Assembly (NCBI RefSeq): GCF_037890695.1
Contig: NZ_CP149571.1
Location: forward strand, 1,486,501-1,550,500
DNA: 64,000 nucleotides
DNA from: Aeromonas jandaei
GTDB taxonomy: Bacteria; Pseudomonadota; Gammaproteobacteria; Enterobacterales; Aeromonadaceae
Reading direction: 5' to 3'
The notes beneath the pieces were generated by a model. The model worked only from the letters and a program-made list of their open reading frames with translations. It had not been told where the DNA came from and ran no database searches. This document shows, piece by piece, positions 38,245 through 47,678 of the stretch. The position numbers and the translations under genes are program-made. How positions within the stretch are numbered: the stretch's first letter is position 1; the number at the start of each line of letters is the position of its first letter.

Positions 38245-39243
38245 ATGACCACACAGGACGCTTCCGCGCTGCGCTATCCCAAGGGATGGTTCGCGCTCAC
38301 CACGGTATACAGTTTTACCGGGCTGGCCATTCTGGCCTCCATCATCTTCTCCCTGCTGCTGTTTCTCTCCATCGATGACAACCCGCTGATGAAGTGGCTG
38401 TTTGGCGGTCTGGCGATCATTTTCGAGCTGGGCAAGTTCTACGTCTGGTACGAGTATGGCGAGCGCAAGGCGCGCCGGGATCTGAGTGGTGCCTTCTGGT
38501 CGTTGCTGTTCTACAGCGTGCTGGCGGCCATCTCCATCGGTGGCAGTATCGGCGGTATCAACAGTGCCACCAATACGGTGCTGAGCCAGCAGGCGCGCCA
38601 TGAACGGGAGATCGCCCGTTTTGACGAACAGATCGCCAGCATCGAGCGGCAGATCCAGCTAAACGAAGAGGCGGCCCGCAAATATATCGAGCTGGAGCGT
38701 ATCTCCAGCGGCGTCTCCTCGTTGCAGCACGCCAACACCAAGCTGCGCTTGCAGCAGGATGAGTTGCGTCAGCAGCGCGATGCCAAGCCGGTCAATGAGC
38801 AATCCTCCATGCTGGGGCTGATGAGCAGTCTGGCGGACGGGGTCGGGATGAGCATCAGCCAGGTGCAGTTTCTGCTGGTCTGTTTCCTCTCGGTGCTGCT
38901 CGACGTATTCGGTGCCTTCTTCGTCAGCCTGATCGGTGAGGAGAGCCGTTTTCGCCGGATGTGGCGCTGGCAGCAGGCACGCGCCCGTGCCGAGGAGCAG
39001 GAAGCACTGGCTCAGGCAGCCCAGCCCGAGCCCATGCTGCCGCCCGAGCCTGCACCCGAGGTGCTGGCACAGGTGCGCGGCGCGCTGGAGAGCGGTGAGC
39101 TCAAGTGCAGCAAGCGCTCGGTGGCGCAGGCGCTATCACTCTCGCTGGAGGAGGTGGATCGGGTGTTCCACCATCTGCTGTCGCAGGGGGTGTTGGGGCA
39201 GGGGAGCAATCGCCATTATCATCTGCGTACTGACAGCGATTGA
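38245..39243 (+). CDS. Membrane protein with coiled coil and winged-helix-like tail, unknown function
   Basis: A 332-residue protein I cannot assign. Hydrophobic segments lie near residues 17-43, 49-66, 83-107 and 205-228. Between the third and fourth is a charged coiled coil (about 115-185, rich in Glu, Arg and Gln). After the fourth helix a basic stretch (RFRRMWRWQQ) and a Pro/Glu/Ala linker lead to residues 280-332. That tail (CSKRSVAQALSLSLEEVDRV, then HHLLSQGVLG) looks like a winged helix, similar in style to the FtsK gamma or transfer-protein tails. A membrane-anchored DNA- or protein-binding role is inferred. The 257 bases upstream hold no other gene. Confidence 0.6.
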   Translation: MTTQDASALRYPKGWFALTTVYSFTGLAILASIIFSLLLFLSIDDNPLMKWLFGGLAIIFELGKFYVWYEYGERKARRDLSGAFWSLLFYSVLAAISIGGSIGGINSATNTVLSQQARHEREIARFDEQIASIERQIQLNEEAARKYIELERISSGVSSLQHANTKLRLQQDELRQQRDAKPVNEQSSMLGLMSSLADGVGMSISQVQFLLVCFLSVLLDVFGAFFVSLIGEESRFRRMWRWQQARARAEEQEALAQAAQPEPMLPPEPAPEVLAQVRGALESGELKCSKRSVAQALSLSLEEVDRVFHHLLSQGVLGQGSNRHYHLRTDSD

Positions 39244-39250
39244 ACCCGTT

Positions 39251-39652
39251 TTATTCGAACCAGACCAAGCCCTCATAAGGACGTGTTTTGAGTGAATCGA
39301 GGCGACTGGCAAGGTCGCCAACATGGATCTCTAGTTGATGACCATCCGGGTCTTTTAAATAGAAGGAGTCCCCTTCGCTGCTGTTTGTCTTCCACTCTTC
39401 GATGCCCGCTTGGCGCAGGCGGGCACAGAATTCGGGGAAATGTTCCGCGGAGATACTCAGGGCGACATGGCTATAGTCTTCGGCGGGCTTAGCTGGGTCA
39501 CAGGAAAGGCAGAGCCACAACTCTCCTAGGGTTAAATAGGCCCCGCGAGCCCATCGCACCTTGGGGCGAAAACCTAGTAAATCAACGTAAAACGTAAAGC
39601 TCTTTTCAAGATCTCCCGTAGCCAAGGTCAAATGATTCAGTCCGCTTAGCAT
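39251..39652 (-). CDS. fosA: Fosfomycin resistance glutathione transferase FosA
   Basis: A 133-residue vicinal-oxygen-chelate enzyme that opens the fosfomycin epoxide with glutathione. It keeps the metal ligands H7 (LNHLTLA), H62 (DYSHVAL) and E108 (GHQLEIH), T9, and the [14 protein letters not shown] segment of true FosA. It faces the unrecognised membrane gene with a seven-base gap. G+C is about 53% against over 60% in neighbours, hinting at later arrival or a less adapted gene. The fold also includes other VOC enzymes, but length and motifs favour FosA. Confidence 0.88.
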   Translation of the reverse strand: MLSGLNHLTLATGDLEKSFTFYVDLLGFRPKVRWARGAYLTLGELWLCLSCDPAKPAEDYSHVALSISAEHFPEFCARLRQAGIEEWKTNSSEGDSFYLKDPDGHQLEIHVGDLASRLDSLKTRPYEGLVWFE

Positions 39653-39688
39653 TGTTGCTCCCTTTATTCGATATCGAACGCGTAACCA

Positions 39689-39856
39689 TTAGTTGGTCAG
39701 CACCATCATCAGGCTGAGGAAGGCGGCCAGCCCGCCACCGATGCCGATGATCCAGTAAAACCCCTTGGCCCCCTGTTTGAGCGGGATGCGGAAGTAGAGC
39801 AGGAATGCCCACCACCCCAGCGCCAGCAACAGAGGAATAAGAAACATTCGAGCCAT
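39689..39856 (-). CDS. 55-residue two-helix membrane protein
   Basis: A short gene with a good AGGAG site five bases before ATG. The product begins MARMFLIPLLLALGWWAFLL, then a basic turn (RIPLKQGAKG) and a second hydrophobic helix ending MMVLTN. Two membrane helices joined by a positive loop are predicted. It lies between fosA and the oxidoreductase on the minus strand. I do not recognise a family; its clean start signal and strongly hydrophobic composition argue that it is real. Confidence 0.65.
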   Translation of the reverse strand: MARMFLIPLLLALGWWAFLLYFRIPLKQGAKGFYWIIGIGGGLAAFLSLMMVLTN

Positions 39857-39912
39857 GGTCTCCTCGCTGTTATTCTGTTGACCCTCGATGCATCAACAGG
39901 ATGGCTTGTGCA

Positions 39913-40887
39913 ATGACGCAACTACAGATTACCGCATTCGGCGACCCCTCGGTACTCAAGCTCAACCCCTCTCTCGACAAGGTGCCTGCCGATGGCGAAG
40001 TACGGGTGCGCATCTGCTTTGCGGGGGTCAACCCCATCGATGCCAAGACCCGGGCCGGTCTTGGCTGGGCGGCGGCTCAGAACAAGGACAAGCTGCCCTG
40101 GACGCCCGGTTATGACGTGGCTGGCGTGGTGGAGCGAGTGGGCCCCGGCGTGGCCTCGCTGGCCGAGGGCGCTCTGGTGTGTGGCATGGTCGGTTTTCCC
40201 CTTGCTGCCGGTGGTTACGCTGAATCCGTGGTGGCGAGCGAGCATGAGCTGGTCAAGCTTGACGGGGTGAGTCTCCAGCAGGGGGCGGCGTTGCCACTGG
40301 CCGGTCTCACCGCCTGGCAGGGACTGTTCGAGCATGGTGAGCTGAAGGCGGGGCATCGAGTGCTGGTTCTGGCCGGCGCTGGCGGTGTCGGTCATCTGGC
40401 GGTGCAGTTTGCCGCTGCCTATGGTGCCCACGTGGTAGCCACGGCGAGCGGCGACAACCACAGCTTCCTCCATAGTCTCGGGGCGAACCGGATGGTGGAT
40501 TACCATCAGGCCGAATGGTTCGCCGAGGCGATCGCCGATGGCCAGTTCGATCTGGTGCTGGATCTGGTGGGTGGCGAGAGCGGCAAGGCTGCGCTGGCGT
40601 GCGTCAAGCCGGGTGGCCGGCTGGTGACTGTGCCCACCATCACAGCCCAGCTCATCAAGGATGCTGGCGCGGCTGCCGGTATCGAGGTGGTCGGCATGCT
40701 GGTGCACCCCGATCAGAAGCAGCTGAGCCAGATGCTGATGCTGCTGCGCCAGGGCGAAGTAAAGATTGCCATCGCTGGTGAATTTGCCCTGAGCGAGGGG
40801 GCGCTGGCCCATCAGCGCATCGAAGGGGGCCATGTACGCGGCAAGCTGCTGCTGCGCATGCCCGCCGCCGACGGTTATCCTGTATGA
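39913..40887 (+). CDS. Zinc-less medium-chain alcohol dehydrogenase / quinone oxidoreductase
   Basis: A 324-residue MDR-superfamily oxidoreductase with NADPH-binding Rossmann motif AGAGGVGHLAVQFA, the GVNPIDAKTRAG substrate-side segment and GYDVAGVVERVGPGV. The Cys-His zinc ligands of classical alcohol dehydrogenases are absent, so quinone or enone reduction is likely. An ATG at 39913 has AGGAT 11 bases away; an ATG at 39901 is also possible. Its stop overlaps yqaA (ATGA). Confidence 0.82.
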   Translation: MTQLQITAFGDPSVLKLNPSLDKVPADGEVRVRICFAGVNPIDAKTRAGLGWAAAQNKDKLPWTPGYDVAGVVERVGPGVASLAEGALVCGMVGFPLAAGGYAESVVASEHELVKLDGVSLQQGAALPLAGLTAWQGLFEHGELKAGHRVLVLAGAGGVGHLAVQFAAAYGAHVVATASGDNHSFLHSLGANRMVDYHQAEWFAEAIADGQFDLVLDLVGGESGKAALACVKPGGRLVTVPTITAQLIKDAGAAAGIEVVGMLVHPDQKQLSQMLMLLRQGEVKIAIAGEFALSEGALAHQRIEGGHVRGKLLLRMPAADGYPV

Positions 40888-41321
40888 GCGGGATGATGGA
40901 GATGGGGCTGGGGTGGCTCTTTTTGAGCGCCTTTACCTCAGCCACTCTGTTGCCCGGCAGCTCGGAAGTGCTGCTGGGGGCCATGGCGGCCAAAGGGGAG
41001 TGGAGCATGGCGAGCCTGCTGCTGTGGGCGACGCTGGGCAACACCCTTGGCTCCATGACCACCTGGTGGCTTGGCTGGCTCGCCACCTTCAAGAAAAAAC
41101 CGGAAGATTTTCAAGGCCGTGGGGAACAAAAAGCCCTCGGCTGGCTCAAACAACATGGCCACTGGTGTCTGCTGCTTGCCTGGACGCCGGTGGTCGGTGA
41201 TGGACTCTGTCTGCTGGCCGGCTGGCTGCGCCTCTCCTTCTGGCGCTCTCTTGTCCTGATAGGGCTCGGCAAATTGTTGCGTTACGCTCTGGTATTTCTA
41301 CTGGCCAGTCAGATCTTCTAG
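40884..41321 (+). CDS. yqaA: YqaA-family (DedA-like) membrane protein
   Basis: A 145-residue inner-membrane protein with the signatures SATLLPGSSEVLL, GNTLGSMTTWWLG and WTPVVGDGLCLLAGWLR of YqaA, a small relative of DedA/VTT proteins thought to move or handle membrane lipids. In E. coli yqaA is next to gshA; here gshA follows after the M16 peptidase, which supports the name. Confidence 0.88.
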   Translation: MSGMMEMGLGWLFLSAFTSATLLPGSSEVLLGAMAAKGEWSMASLLLWATLGNTLGSMTTWWLGWLATFKKKPEDFQGRGEQKALGWLKQHGHWCLLLAWTPVVGDGLCLLAGWLRLSFWRSLVLIGLGKLLRYALVFLLASQIF

Positions 41322-41347
41322 CCCTTTTTGTCACTCACGAGGTTACC

Positions 41348-44161
41348 GTGAACAAAGTCATACCTTTAACCATTCTGCTGGGCTTCACCCTGCCCGTGCT
41401 GGCGGCTCCGACTCTGGTCTCCGAGCAGGTCAAGGAGGAGGGCAAGCTCGCCATCCCTTATCAGATGTACAAGCTGGACAACGGCCTGACCGTCATTCTG
41501 GCGCCCGACAAATCCGATCCGCTGGTGCATCTCGACGTGACCTATCACGTCGGGTCGTCACGCGAGACGGTCGGCAAGTCCGGTTTTGCCCACTTCTTCG
41601 AGCACATGATGTTCCAGGGCTCCAAGCACGTCGGTGATCAGGAGCATATGCGGATCATCAACGAAGCCGGTGGTGACATGAACGGCACCACCAACAAGGA
41701 CCGCACCAACTACTACGAAACCGTGCCGGCCAACCAGCTGGAGAAGGTGCTGTGGCTGGAGGCCGACCGGATGGGCTTCCTGCTCGATGCGGTGAGCCAG
41801 AAGAAGTTCGAGATCCAGCGCGCCACCGTCAAGAACGAGCGGGCCCAGCGCATCGACAACCAGCCCTACGGTCTGGTGAGCGAGAAGGTGGGCGAGGCGC
41901 TCTATCCGCGCACTCACCCCTACTCCTGGCAGCCCATCGGCTATGTGGAGGATCTCGACCGGGTTGACGTCAACGACCTCAAGCAGTTCTTCCTGCGCTG
42001 GTATGGCCCCAACAACGCGACTCTGACTCTGGGCGGCGATTTTGATACCAAGCAGGCCCTCGACTGGATCGAGAAGTACTTTGGCTCCATCCCGCGCGGC
42101 CCGGAAGTGGCCGAGCCGACGCCAAAACCGGTTACCCTGCCCGAGACCCGCTACGTGACGCTGCAGGACAAGGTGCACCTGCCGCTGCTCTATATCAGCT
42201 ATCCGACCGTGTCCCTTGGTGACCCGCAGGAGCCGGCACTCGATATGTTTGCCGACGTGCTGGGCGGCAGCGCCAGCTCCATGCTCTACCAGTCGCTGGT
42301 CAAGACCGGCAAGGCGATCGATGCGGGCGCCTCGCACTACTGCGAAGAGCTGGCCTGTACCCTGACCGTCTACGCCTACCCCAACCCGGCAGTGGATGGC
42401 AGCCTCAAGACCCTCAAGAGCGAAGTGGACAAGGTGATCGGCGAGTTCGCCCAGCGCGGCCTCAAGCCGGAGGATCTGGAGAAGGCGATCAATAGCTATC
42501 GCGCCTCGGCCATCTGGGGGCTCGACAGCGTCTCCGGCAAGGTGAGTCAGCTCGCCATGGGTCAGGTGTTTGCCCAGGATCCCAACTACGTCTTCAAGAC
42601 CCTCGACGCCATCGGCAAGGTGACGCCGGAGCAGGTCAAAACTGCCTACGACCAGTTCATTGCCAACAAGCCGGCGGTAGTGCTGAGCGTGGTACCCAAA
42701 GGCAAGGCCGAGTGGCAGGTCGCCACCCCGAATTTCACCCCGGCCAAACGCGAGCTGCCGGACTACAGCAAGCATGATCAGGCGCTGGCCGAGCGACCGG
42801 TAAAAGACAGTTTCGATCGCAGCGTACAGCCCAAGGCGGCCGATGCGGTGAGCGTCAAGGTGCCCGCCATCTGGCACGGCAAACTCGACAAGAACATCGA
42901 GATCATCGGCACCCGAAGTGACGAGATCCCTGCGGTTTCCATCATGATCGCCCTGCCGGGCGGTATCCGGGCAGAGGAGAAGGGGCAACTGGGGCTGGCC
43001 AATCTGACCGCCGCCATGATGGGGCAGGGGTCGGTGCGCCTGACCGAGGGGCAGCTCAGCGACGAGCTGCAAAAACTGGGCTCAAGCATCGATGTCTCCA
43101 GTGCCCAGTACAACACGCTGATCACCATCAGCTCGCTGGCCGACAAGTTGCCACAGACGCTGGCGCTGGTGCGCGAAGTGTTCGAGCGCCCCGGTATGCG
43201 GGAGGCGGACTTCGAGCGGGTCAAGGCGCAGCTGCTGCAGGGGATGCAACAGGCCCAGCAGCAGCCTGAATGGCTGGCGGGACAGGCGTTCCGCGAGCTG
43301 GTCTATGGCAAGAACAACCGCCTTGGCCAACCCTCCGACGGGGTACCTGCCGATGTGGCCAAGCTGACGCTGGCGGATGTGAAGCACTACTATCAGGCCT
43401 ACTACAACCCCTCCAACGGCAAGGTAGTGGTGGCGGGCGATGTGAGCCAGAAGCTGATCGAAGAGCAGCTCGGCTTCCTGAGCGACTGGAAAGGGGCGAC
43501 GCCGGCTCTGGGGGATCTCAAACTCAAGGGCAAGCAGGCCAAGCCGGGCATCTATCTGGTGGACAAACCGGGGGCGCCCCAGTCGGTGATCCGCATTGGT
43601 CGCCGCGCCATGCCGTTCGATACCACGGGTGACTACTTCACCGCCGGGCTGATGAACTTCAACCTGGGTGGCAACTTCAACAGCCGCATCAACCTCAACC
43701 TGCGCGAAGACAAGGGCTACACCTACGGTGCCAGCTCCGGCTTCTCCGCCAACCGCGAGGTGGGCACCTTTGCCACCGGCGCCAATGTGCGTACCGATGC
43801 GACCGTGGATGCCATTCGCCAGTTCCTCAAGGAGATGGACAACTACCGCAAGAGCGGCCCGACGCCGGTCGAGCTGGCCTATATGCGCAGCGCAGTTTCC
43901 CAGCAGGATGCCCTCTCTTACGAGACCTTGGGCCAGAAGGCGGGCTTCCTGTTGCAGATGGTGATGTATGACCTGAAGCCGGACTATGTGCAGGCCCAGA
44001 ACAACCTGATCAAGACGGTGTCGGCCGAGACGCTCAAGGCGAGTGCAGCCCGCTGGCTCAATCCGGCCGACATGGTGATCGTGGTGGTGGGAGACAAGCA
44101 AAAGCTTGAAAAACCCCTTAAGGAGCTTCATCTTCCCATCTATCCGCTGCAGTTGCCGTAA
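41348..44161 (+). CDS. Exported M16-family zinc protease (insulinase/pitrilysin-like)
   Basis: A 937-residue protease made of four repeated M16 domains in two halves. It starts with GTG (41348) after a GAGG site and has a signal peptide ending about VLAAP (residue 19-21). The first half keeps the inverted zinc motif HFFEH (H82, E85, H86) and E164 as third ligand. The second half has no HxxEH and instead has the conserved NLREDKGYTYGA segment. It is probably periplasmic, degrading peptides in its chamber. PqqL-like peptidases have the same layout. Confidence 0.85.
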   Translation: MNKVIPLTILLGFTLPVLAAPTLVSEQVKEEGKLAIPYQMYKLDNGLTVILAPDKSDPLVHLDVTYHVGSSRETVGKSGFAHFFEHMMFQGSKHVGDQEHMRIINEAGGDMNGTTNKDRTNYYETVPANQLEKVLWLEADRMGFLLDAVSQKKFEIQRATVKNERAQRIDNQPYGLVSEKVGEALYPRTHPYSWQPIGYVEDLDRVDVNDLKQFFLRWYGPNNATLTLGGDFDTKQALDWIEKYFGSIPRGPEVAEPTPKPVTLPETRYVTLQDKVHLPLLYISYPTVSLGDPQEPALDMFADVLGGSASSMLYQSLVKTGKAIDAGASHYCEELACTLTVYAYPNPAVDGSLKTLKSEVDKVIGEFAQRGLKPEDLEKAINSYRASAIWGLDSVSGKVSQLAMGQVFAQDPNYVFKTLDAIGKVTPEQVKTAYDQFIANKPAVVLSVVPKGKAEWQVATPNFTPAKRELPDYSKHDQALAERPVKDSFDRSVQPKAADAVSVKVPAIWHGKLDKNIEIIGTRSDEIPAVSIMIALPGGIRAEEKGQLGLANLTAAMMGQGSVRLTEGQLSDELQKLGSSIDVSSAQYNTLITISSLADKLPQTLALVREVFERPGMREADFERVKAQLLQGMQQAQQQPEWLAGQAFRELVYGKNNRLGQPSDGVPADVAKLTLADVKHYYQAYYNPSNGKVVVAGDVSQKLIEEQLGFLSDWKGATPALGDLKLKGKQAKPGIYLVDKPGAPQSVIRIGRRAMPFDTTGDYFTAGLMNFNLGGNFNSRINLNLREDKGYTYGASSGFSANREVGTFATGANVRTDATVDAIRQFLKEMDNYRKSGPTPVELAYMRSAVSQQDALSYETLGQKAGFLLQMVMYDLKPDYVQAQNNLIKTVSAETLKASAARWLNPADMVIVVVGDKQKLEKPLKELHLPIYPLQLP

Positions 44162-44184
44162 CTGACGCTTTATAAAAATCAAGA

Positions 44185-44204
44185 GCCGCCCCGGATGGGG
44201 CGGC
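44185..44204 (+). terminator. G+C hairpin between the M16 protease and gshA
   Basis: GCCGCCCC and GGGGCGGC pair around GGAT, 13-20 bases before the gshA start, with no T-run. It could attenuate or block gshA translation in read-through transcripts. Confidence 0.5.
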
Positions 44205-44222
44205 CTCACATGAGCCGTGAAT

Positions 44223-45821
44223 ATGACTACAACAAGCTTGTCACTCACCGAGTTGCTGACTGCGCTGGGATCTCCCGAGCGATTGACTGCTCTCAAGGGG
44301 ATCCGGCGCGGGATCGAGCGTGAATGTCTGCGCATCACGCCAGATGGTCGACTCGCCCAGAGTGACCATCCCCGGTCGCTGGGCTCGGCCCTGACCCATC
44401 CCAACATCACCACCGACTACTCGGAGAGCCTGCTGGAGTTCATCACCCCGGCTACCGACTCCCTCGACAGCCTGATGGAGCAACTGGGTGACATCCATCA
44501 CCACGTGATGCGTCATCTGGGTGACGAGCGGATCTGGCCGCTCTCCATGCCCTGCTTCGTCGGCGGTGAGGAGAGCATCCGGCTGGCCCAGTACGGCAGC
44601 TCCAACATCGGCAAAATGAAGACCCTCTACCGGCAGGGGTTGAAGAATCGCTACGGCAGCCTGATGCAGGTGATCGCCGGGGTGCACTTCAACTTCTCCA
44701 TGCCCGACAGCTTCTGGAGCGAGTGGCAGGATCTGGTGTGCGAAGGGTGCTGCAGCCAGCGTTTTATCTCCGACAAGTACATGGGGCTTATTCGCAACGT
44801 CTACCGCTTCGGCTGGCTGGTGCCCTACCTGTTCGGCGCCTCGCCGGCCATCTGCGAGTCCTTCCTCAAAGGGCGCAAGAGCAACCTGCCGTTCGAGAAG
44901 ACCGGCAAGGGCACCCTCTATCTGCCTTACGCCACCGCGCTGCGTCTCTCCGATCTGGGCTATACCAACAGCTCCCAGGCGGGGCTCAAGATCAGCCACG
45001 ACAATCTGCCGGCCTATGTCAGCAGCTTGCGCCGTGCCATCAATACCCATGATCCCGAGTTCGCCAAGATCGGGGTCAAGGTGAATGGAGAGTATCGCCA
45101 GCTCAACGAAAACGTGCTGCAGCTGGAGAATGAGCTGTATGCTCCGATCCGGCCCAAGCGCACCCCGCGCAGCGGCGAGAAGCCGTCGGATGCGCTGGAG
45201 CAGCGCGGCATCGAGTACATCGAGCTGCGTACCGTTGACGTCAACCCCTTCACGCCGCTGGGGATCGACGCCGATCAAATCCGCTTCTTCGACCTGTTCC
45301 TGGTCTGGTGTCTGCTGCGCCCCTCTCCGGTGCTGAGCGAGGAGGAGATTGCCCGCAATCGCCGCAACCAGAGCAAGGTGGTGCTGGAGGGGCGTCGCCC
45401 CGGCCTGACGCTGGAAGATGAGCAGGGCAATGCTATTGGCCTCAAAGAGTACGGCCTCAAGCTGTTCGAGGAGCTGGCTCAGGTAGCCGACCTGCTGGAT
45501 CGCTGCTGCGGTCGCAACCGCTACCGCGAGACGCTGGCGATGCATCGCGAGAAGCTGCTCGACCCCGAGCTCACCTACTCCGCTCGCATGCTCAAGGAGC
45601 TGCTGGAGAGCGGCAAGGACAATGGCTGTTACGGCGACAAACTGGCGACCCGCTATCGCGAGGAGCTGTTGGCAGGCGAACTGCAGTACTGGGATGAGGC
45701 CTACTTTGCCGGTGAGGCGAAGGATTCGCTGGCCAAGCAGCGGGAGCGCGAGCGCAGCGACAGCGTGTCGTTCGATGACTTCCTGGCCGACTACTTCGGT
45801 ACCAGCAAGACCACTGCCTGA
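44223..45821 (+). CDS. gshA: Glutamate-cysteine ligase
   Basis: GshA makes gamma-glutamylcysteine, the first step of glutathione. The 532-residue enzyme shows ALKGIRRGIERECLR, YSESLLEFITP, MPCFVG and the GVHFNFS segment of the E. coli-type GCS. I chose ATG 44223; a GTG at 44217 in frame is possible. It fits with nearby fosA, whose product uses glutathione, though no operon links them. A terminator follows. Confidence 0.95.
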   Translation: MTTTSLSLTELLTALGSPERLTALKGIRRGIERECLRITPDGRLAQSDHPRSLGSALTHPNITTDYSESLLEFITPATDSLDSLMEQLGDIHHHVMRHLGDERIWPLSMPCFVGGEESIRLAQYGSSNIGKMKTLYRQGLKNRYGSLMQVIAGVHFNFSMPDSFWSEWQDLVCEGCCSQRFISDKYMGLIRNVYRFGWLVPYLFGASPAICESFLKGRKSNLPFEKTGKGTLYLPYATALRLSDLGYTNSSQAGLKISHDNLPAYVSSLRRAINTHDPEFAKIGVKVNGEYRQLNENVLQLENELYAPIRPKRTPRSGEKPSDALEQRGIEYIELRTVDVNPFTPLGIDADQIRFFDLFLVWCLLRPSPVLSEEEIARNRRNQSKVVLEGRRPGLTLEDEQGNAIGLKEYGLKLFEELAQVADLLDRCCGRNRYRETLAMHREKLLDPELTYSARMLKELLESGKDNGCYGDKLATRYREELLAGELQYWDEAYFAGEAKDSLAKQRERERSDSVSFDDFLADYFGTSKTTA

Positions 45822-45834
45822 CGGCAGACCAATA

Positions 45835-45866
45835 AAAAAGCCGCTCGATGAGCGGCTTTTTTGTTT
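45835..45866. terminator. Bidirectional terminator between gshA and the acyl-CoA ligase
   Basis: AAAAAAGCCGCT pairs with AGCGGCTTTTTT around CGATG. It serves two converging genes. Confidence 0.93.
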
Positions 45867-45884
45867 CCGGAGACCCGAGCGGTA

Positions 45885-47675
45885 TCAGACGTGGCTGTAC
45901 ATCGCCTCGATTTCGCTCTGGTACTTGGCTTCGATGATCTTGCGGCGCAGCTTCATGGTGGGGGTGAGTTCACCCAGCTCCATGGAGAAGGCGCTCGGCA
46001 GCAGGGTGAACTTCTTCACCTGCTCGAACTTGGCCAGCTCTTTTTGCAGATCGGCGATGCGTGATTCGAAGAACTCCACCACCCGGGAGTGGCGCAGCAG
46101 CTCGGTCTTGCACTGGTACTGCAGGTTGATTGAGCGGGCGTACTCCTCCAGCGACTCGAAGCAGGGCACGATCAGCGCCGAGACGAAGTGGCGAGCATCG
46201 GCGACGATGGCGATCTGTTCGATGAAGCGATCCTTGCCGATGGTTCCCTCAACCAGTTGCGGCGCCACGTACTTGCCGTTGGAGGTCTTCATCAGCTCCT
46301 TGAGGCGCTCGGTGAAGTAGATGTTGCCTTCGCTGTCGAGCTCGGCAGCATCACCGGTGCGCAGGAAACCATCTTCGGTCATCACTTCGGCGGTCGCTTC
46401 CGGCTTGTTGTAGTAGCCGCGCATCACGGTGGGGGAACGCACCAGCAGCTCGTTGTTCTCACCCAGCTTCACTTCGATACCGTTCAGCACAGTGCCGATG
46501 GAACCCAGCTTGAACTGCTGATCTTCGTAGCAGCAGACGGTGGCGGTGGTTTCGGTCATGCCGTAGCCGTACTTGAGGTTGAGCCCCATCGCCTGGAAGA
46601 AGAGGTTCACATCGTCGGCGAGACGGGCTCCGGCCACTGGCAGGAAGCGGGTACGACCGCCAAAGCGGGCGCGCAGTTTGCGAAAAACCAGCCGCTCGGC
46701 AAGCCAGAGCTGGCCGTAGAGCAGGGGGGAGGCGGACTTGCCCGCCTGACGGGTGGCGACCATCTGCTTGCCGACCCGGGTGGCCCAGCCAAACAGGGCC
46801 TGACGCAGGCGCGGAGCCTGGGCAACCCGGGCCTGGATCATGGCGTAGGCCTTCTCGTAGAGGCGCGGTACGGCGCACATCACGGTCGGCTGCACGTCGC
46901 CAATCACATCCATCACCTTCTGCGGATCGCGGATGTAGACGTTCTCTGCGCCGCAATAGAGCACGTAGTAGCTCCAGGCGCGCTCGAACACGTGGCTGAG
47001 CGGCAGCATGCAGAGCGACACATCCTGCTCGTTCAGATCGAGGCGGCTGTTGTGCATCTCGAAGCAGGCGGCGATGTTGGCGAAATCGAGCATCACCCCT
47101 TTGGGCTCGCCGGTGGTGCCGGAGGTGTAGATCAGGGTCAGCAGATCGTCCATCCGGTACTGGCTTTCCCGTACCCGCAGCTCCTGCTCGCTGGGCTGAT
47201 GGTTGCCGGAGACCAGAAACTCCTGAAAGTGGCTCGCTTGCGCGCAGCCGCGTAGGTTGACGCTGCCGTCGAGGGCAACGATTTGGCGGATCTCGCCGCT
47301 TTCAATCAGTTGCAGTGCCTGATCGAACTGGGGCTGCTCGCCGACAAACAGCAGGCCGATGTTGGCATCGCGCACGATATAGCGCAGCTGATCGAGGGTG
47401 CTGGTGGGGTAGATGGGGACGCTGACGCCGCGCGCGGCGAGGATGCCGAGATCGGCCTGAGTCCACTCCGGCATGTTGCGCGAATAGATGCCGACCATTT
47501 CGGTGGGCTGGTGTCCGGCGCGGATCAGGGCCTGGGCACAGTAGTCCATGGCCTGACCCAGAGTGCGCCAGCCGATGGCACGCCATTGACCATCCTGCTG
47601 AACGCGCAGGGCAGCCTTGTTGCCAAGCCGGGCAATACGCTCGCGCATCAATTGAACCAGATGAAGCTTCGGCAT
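45885..47675 (-). CDS. Long-chain acyl-CoA synthetase (AMP-forming)
   Basis: A 596-residue adenylate-forming enzyme that activates long-chain fatty acids. It shows the P-loop-like YTSGTTGEPKG, the A5 motif GYGMTET, and the TGD and RLKELMKTSNGKYVAP motifs. The FAA1-type layout differs from E. coli FadD but matches V. cholerae-like FadD paralogues. I chose ATG 47675; the preceding in-frame codon is TTG. A 12-base palindrome, GAGTTTAAACTC, lies about 60 bases upstream and may be an operator. Confidence 0.88.
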   Translation of the reverse strand: MPKLHLVQLMRERIARLGNKAALRVQQDGQWRAIGWRTLGQAMDYCAQALIRAGHQPTEMVGIYSRNMPEWTQADLGILAARGVSVPIYPTSTLDQLRYIVRDANIGLLFVGEQPQFDQALQLIESGEIRQIVALDGSVNLRGCAQASHFQEFLVSGNHQPSEQELRVRESQYRMDDLLTLIYTSGTTGEPKGVMLDFANIAACFEMHNSRLDLNEQDVSLCMLPLSHVFERAWSYYVLYCGAENVYIRDPQKVMDVIGDVQPTVMCAVPRLYEKAYAMIQARVAQAPRLRQALFGWATRVGKQMVATRQAGKSASPLLYGQLWLAERLVFRKLRARFGGRTRFLPVAGARLADDVNLFFQAMGLNLKYGYGMTETTATVCCYEDQQFKLGSIGTVLNGIEVKLGENNELLVRSPTVMRGYYNKPEATAEVMTEDGFLRTGDAAELDSEGNIYFTERLKELMKTSNGKYVAPQLVEGTIGKDRFIEQIAIVADARHFVSALIVPCFESLEEYARSINLQYQCKTELLRHSRVVEFFESRIADLQKELAKFEQVKKFTLLPSAFSMELGELTPTMKLRRKIIEAKYQSEIEAMYSHV

Positions 47676-47678
47676 CAA

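Noticed and set aside
38245..39243. The membrane protein as part of a mobile element or defence island
   Set aside because: No integrase, transposase, repeats or defence partners are visible on either side.
41558..43072. A 504-codon minus-strand frame opposite the M16 protease
   Set aside because: No domain or start signal; His- and Gly-rich shadow.
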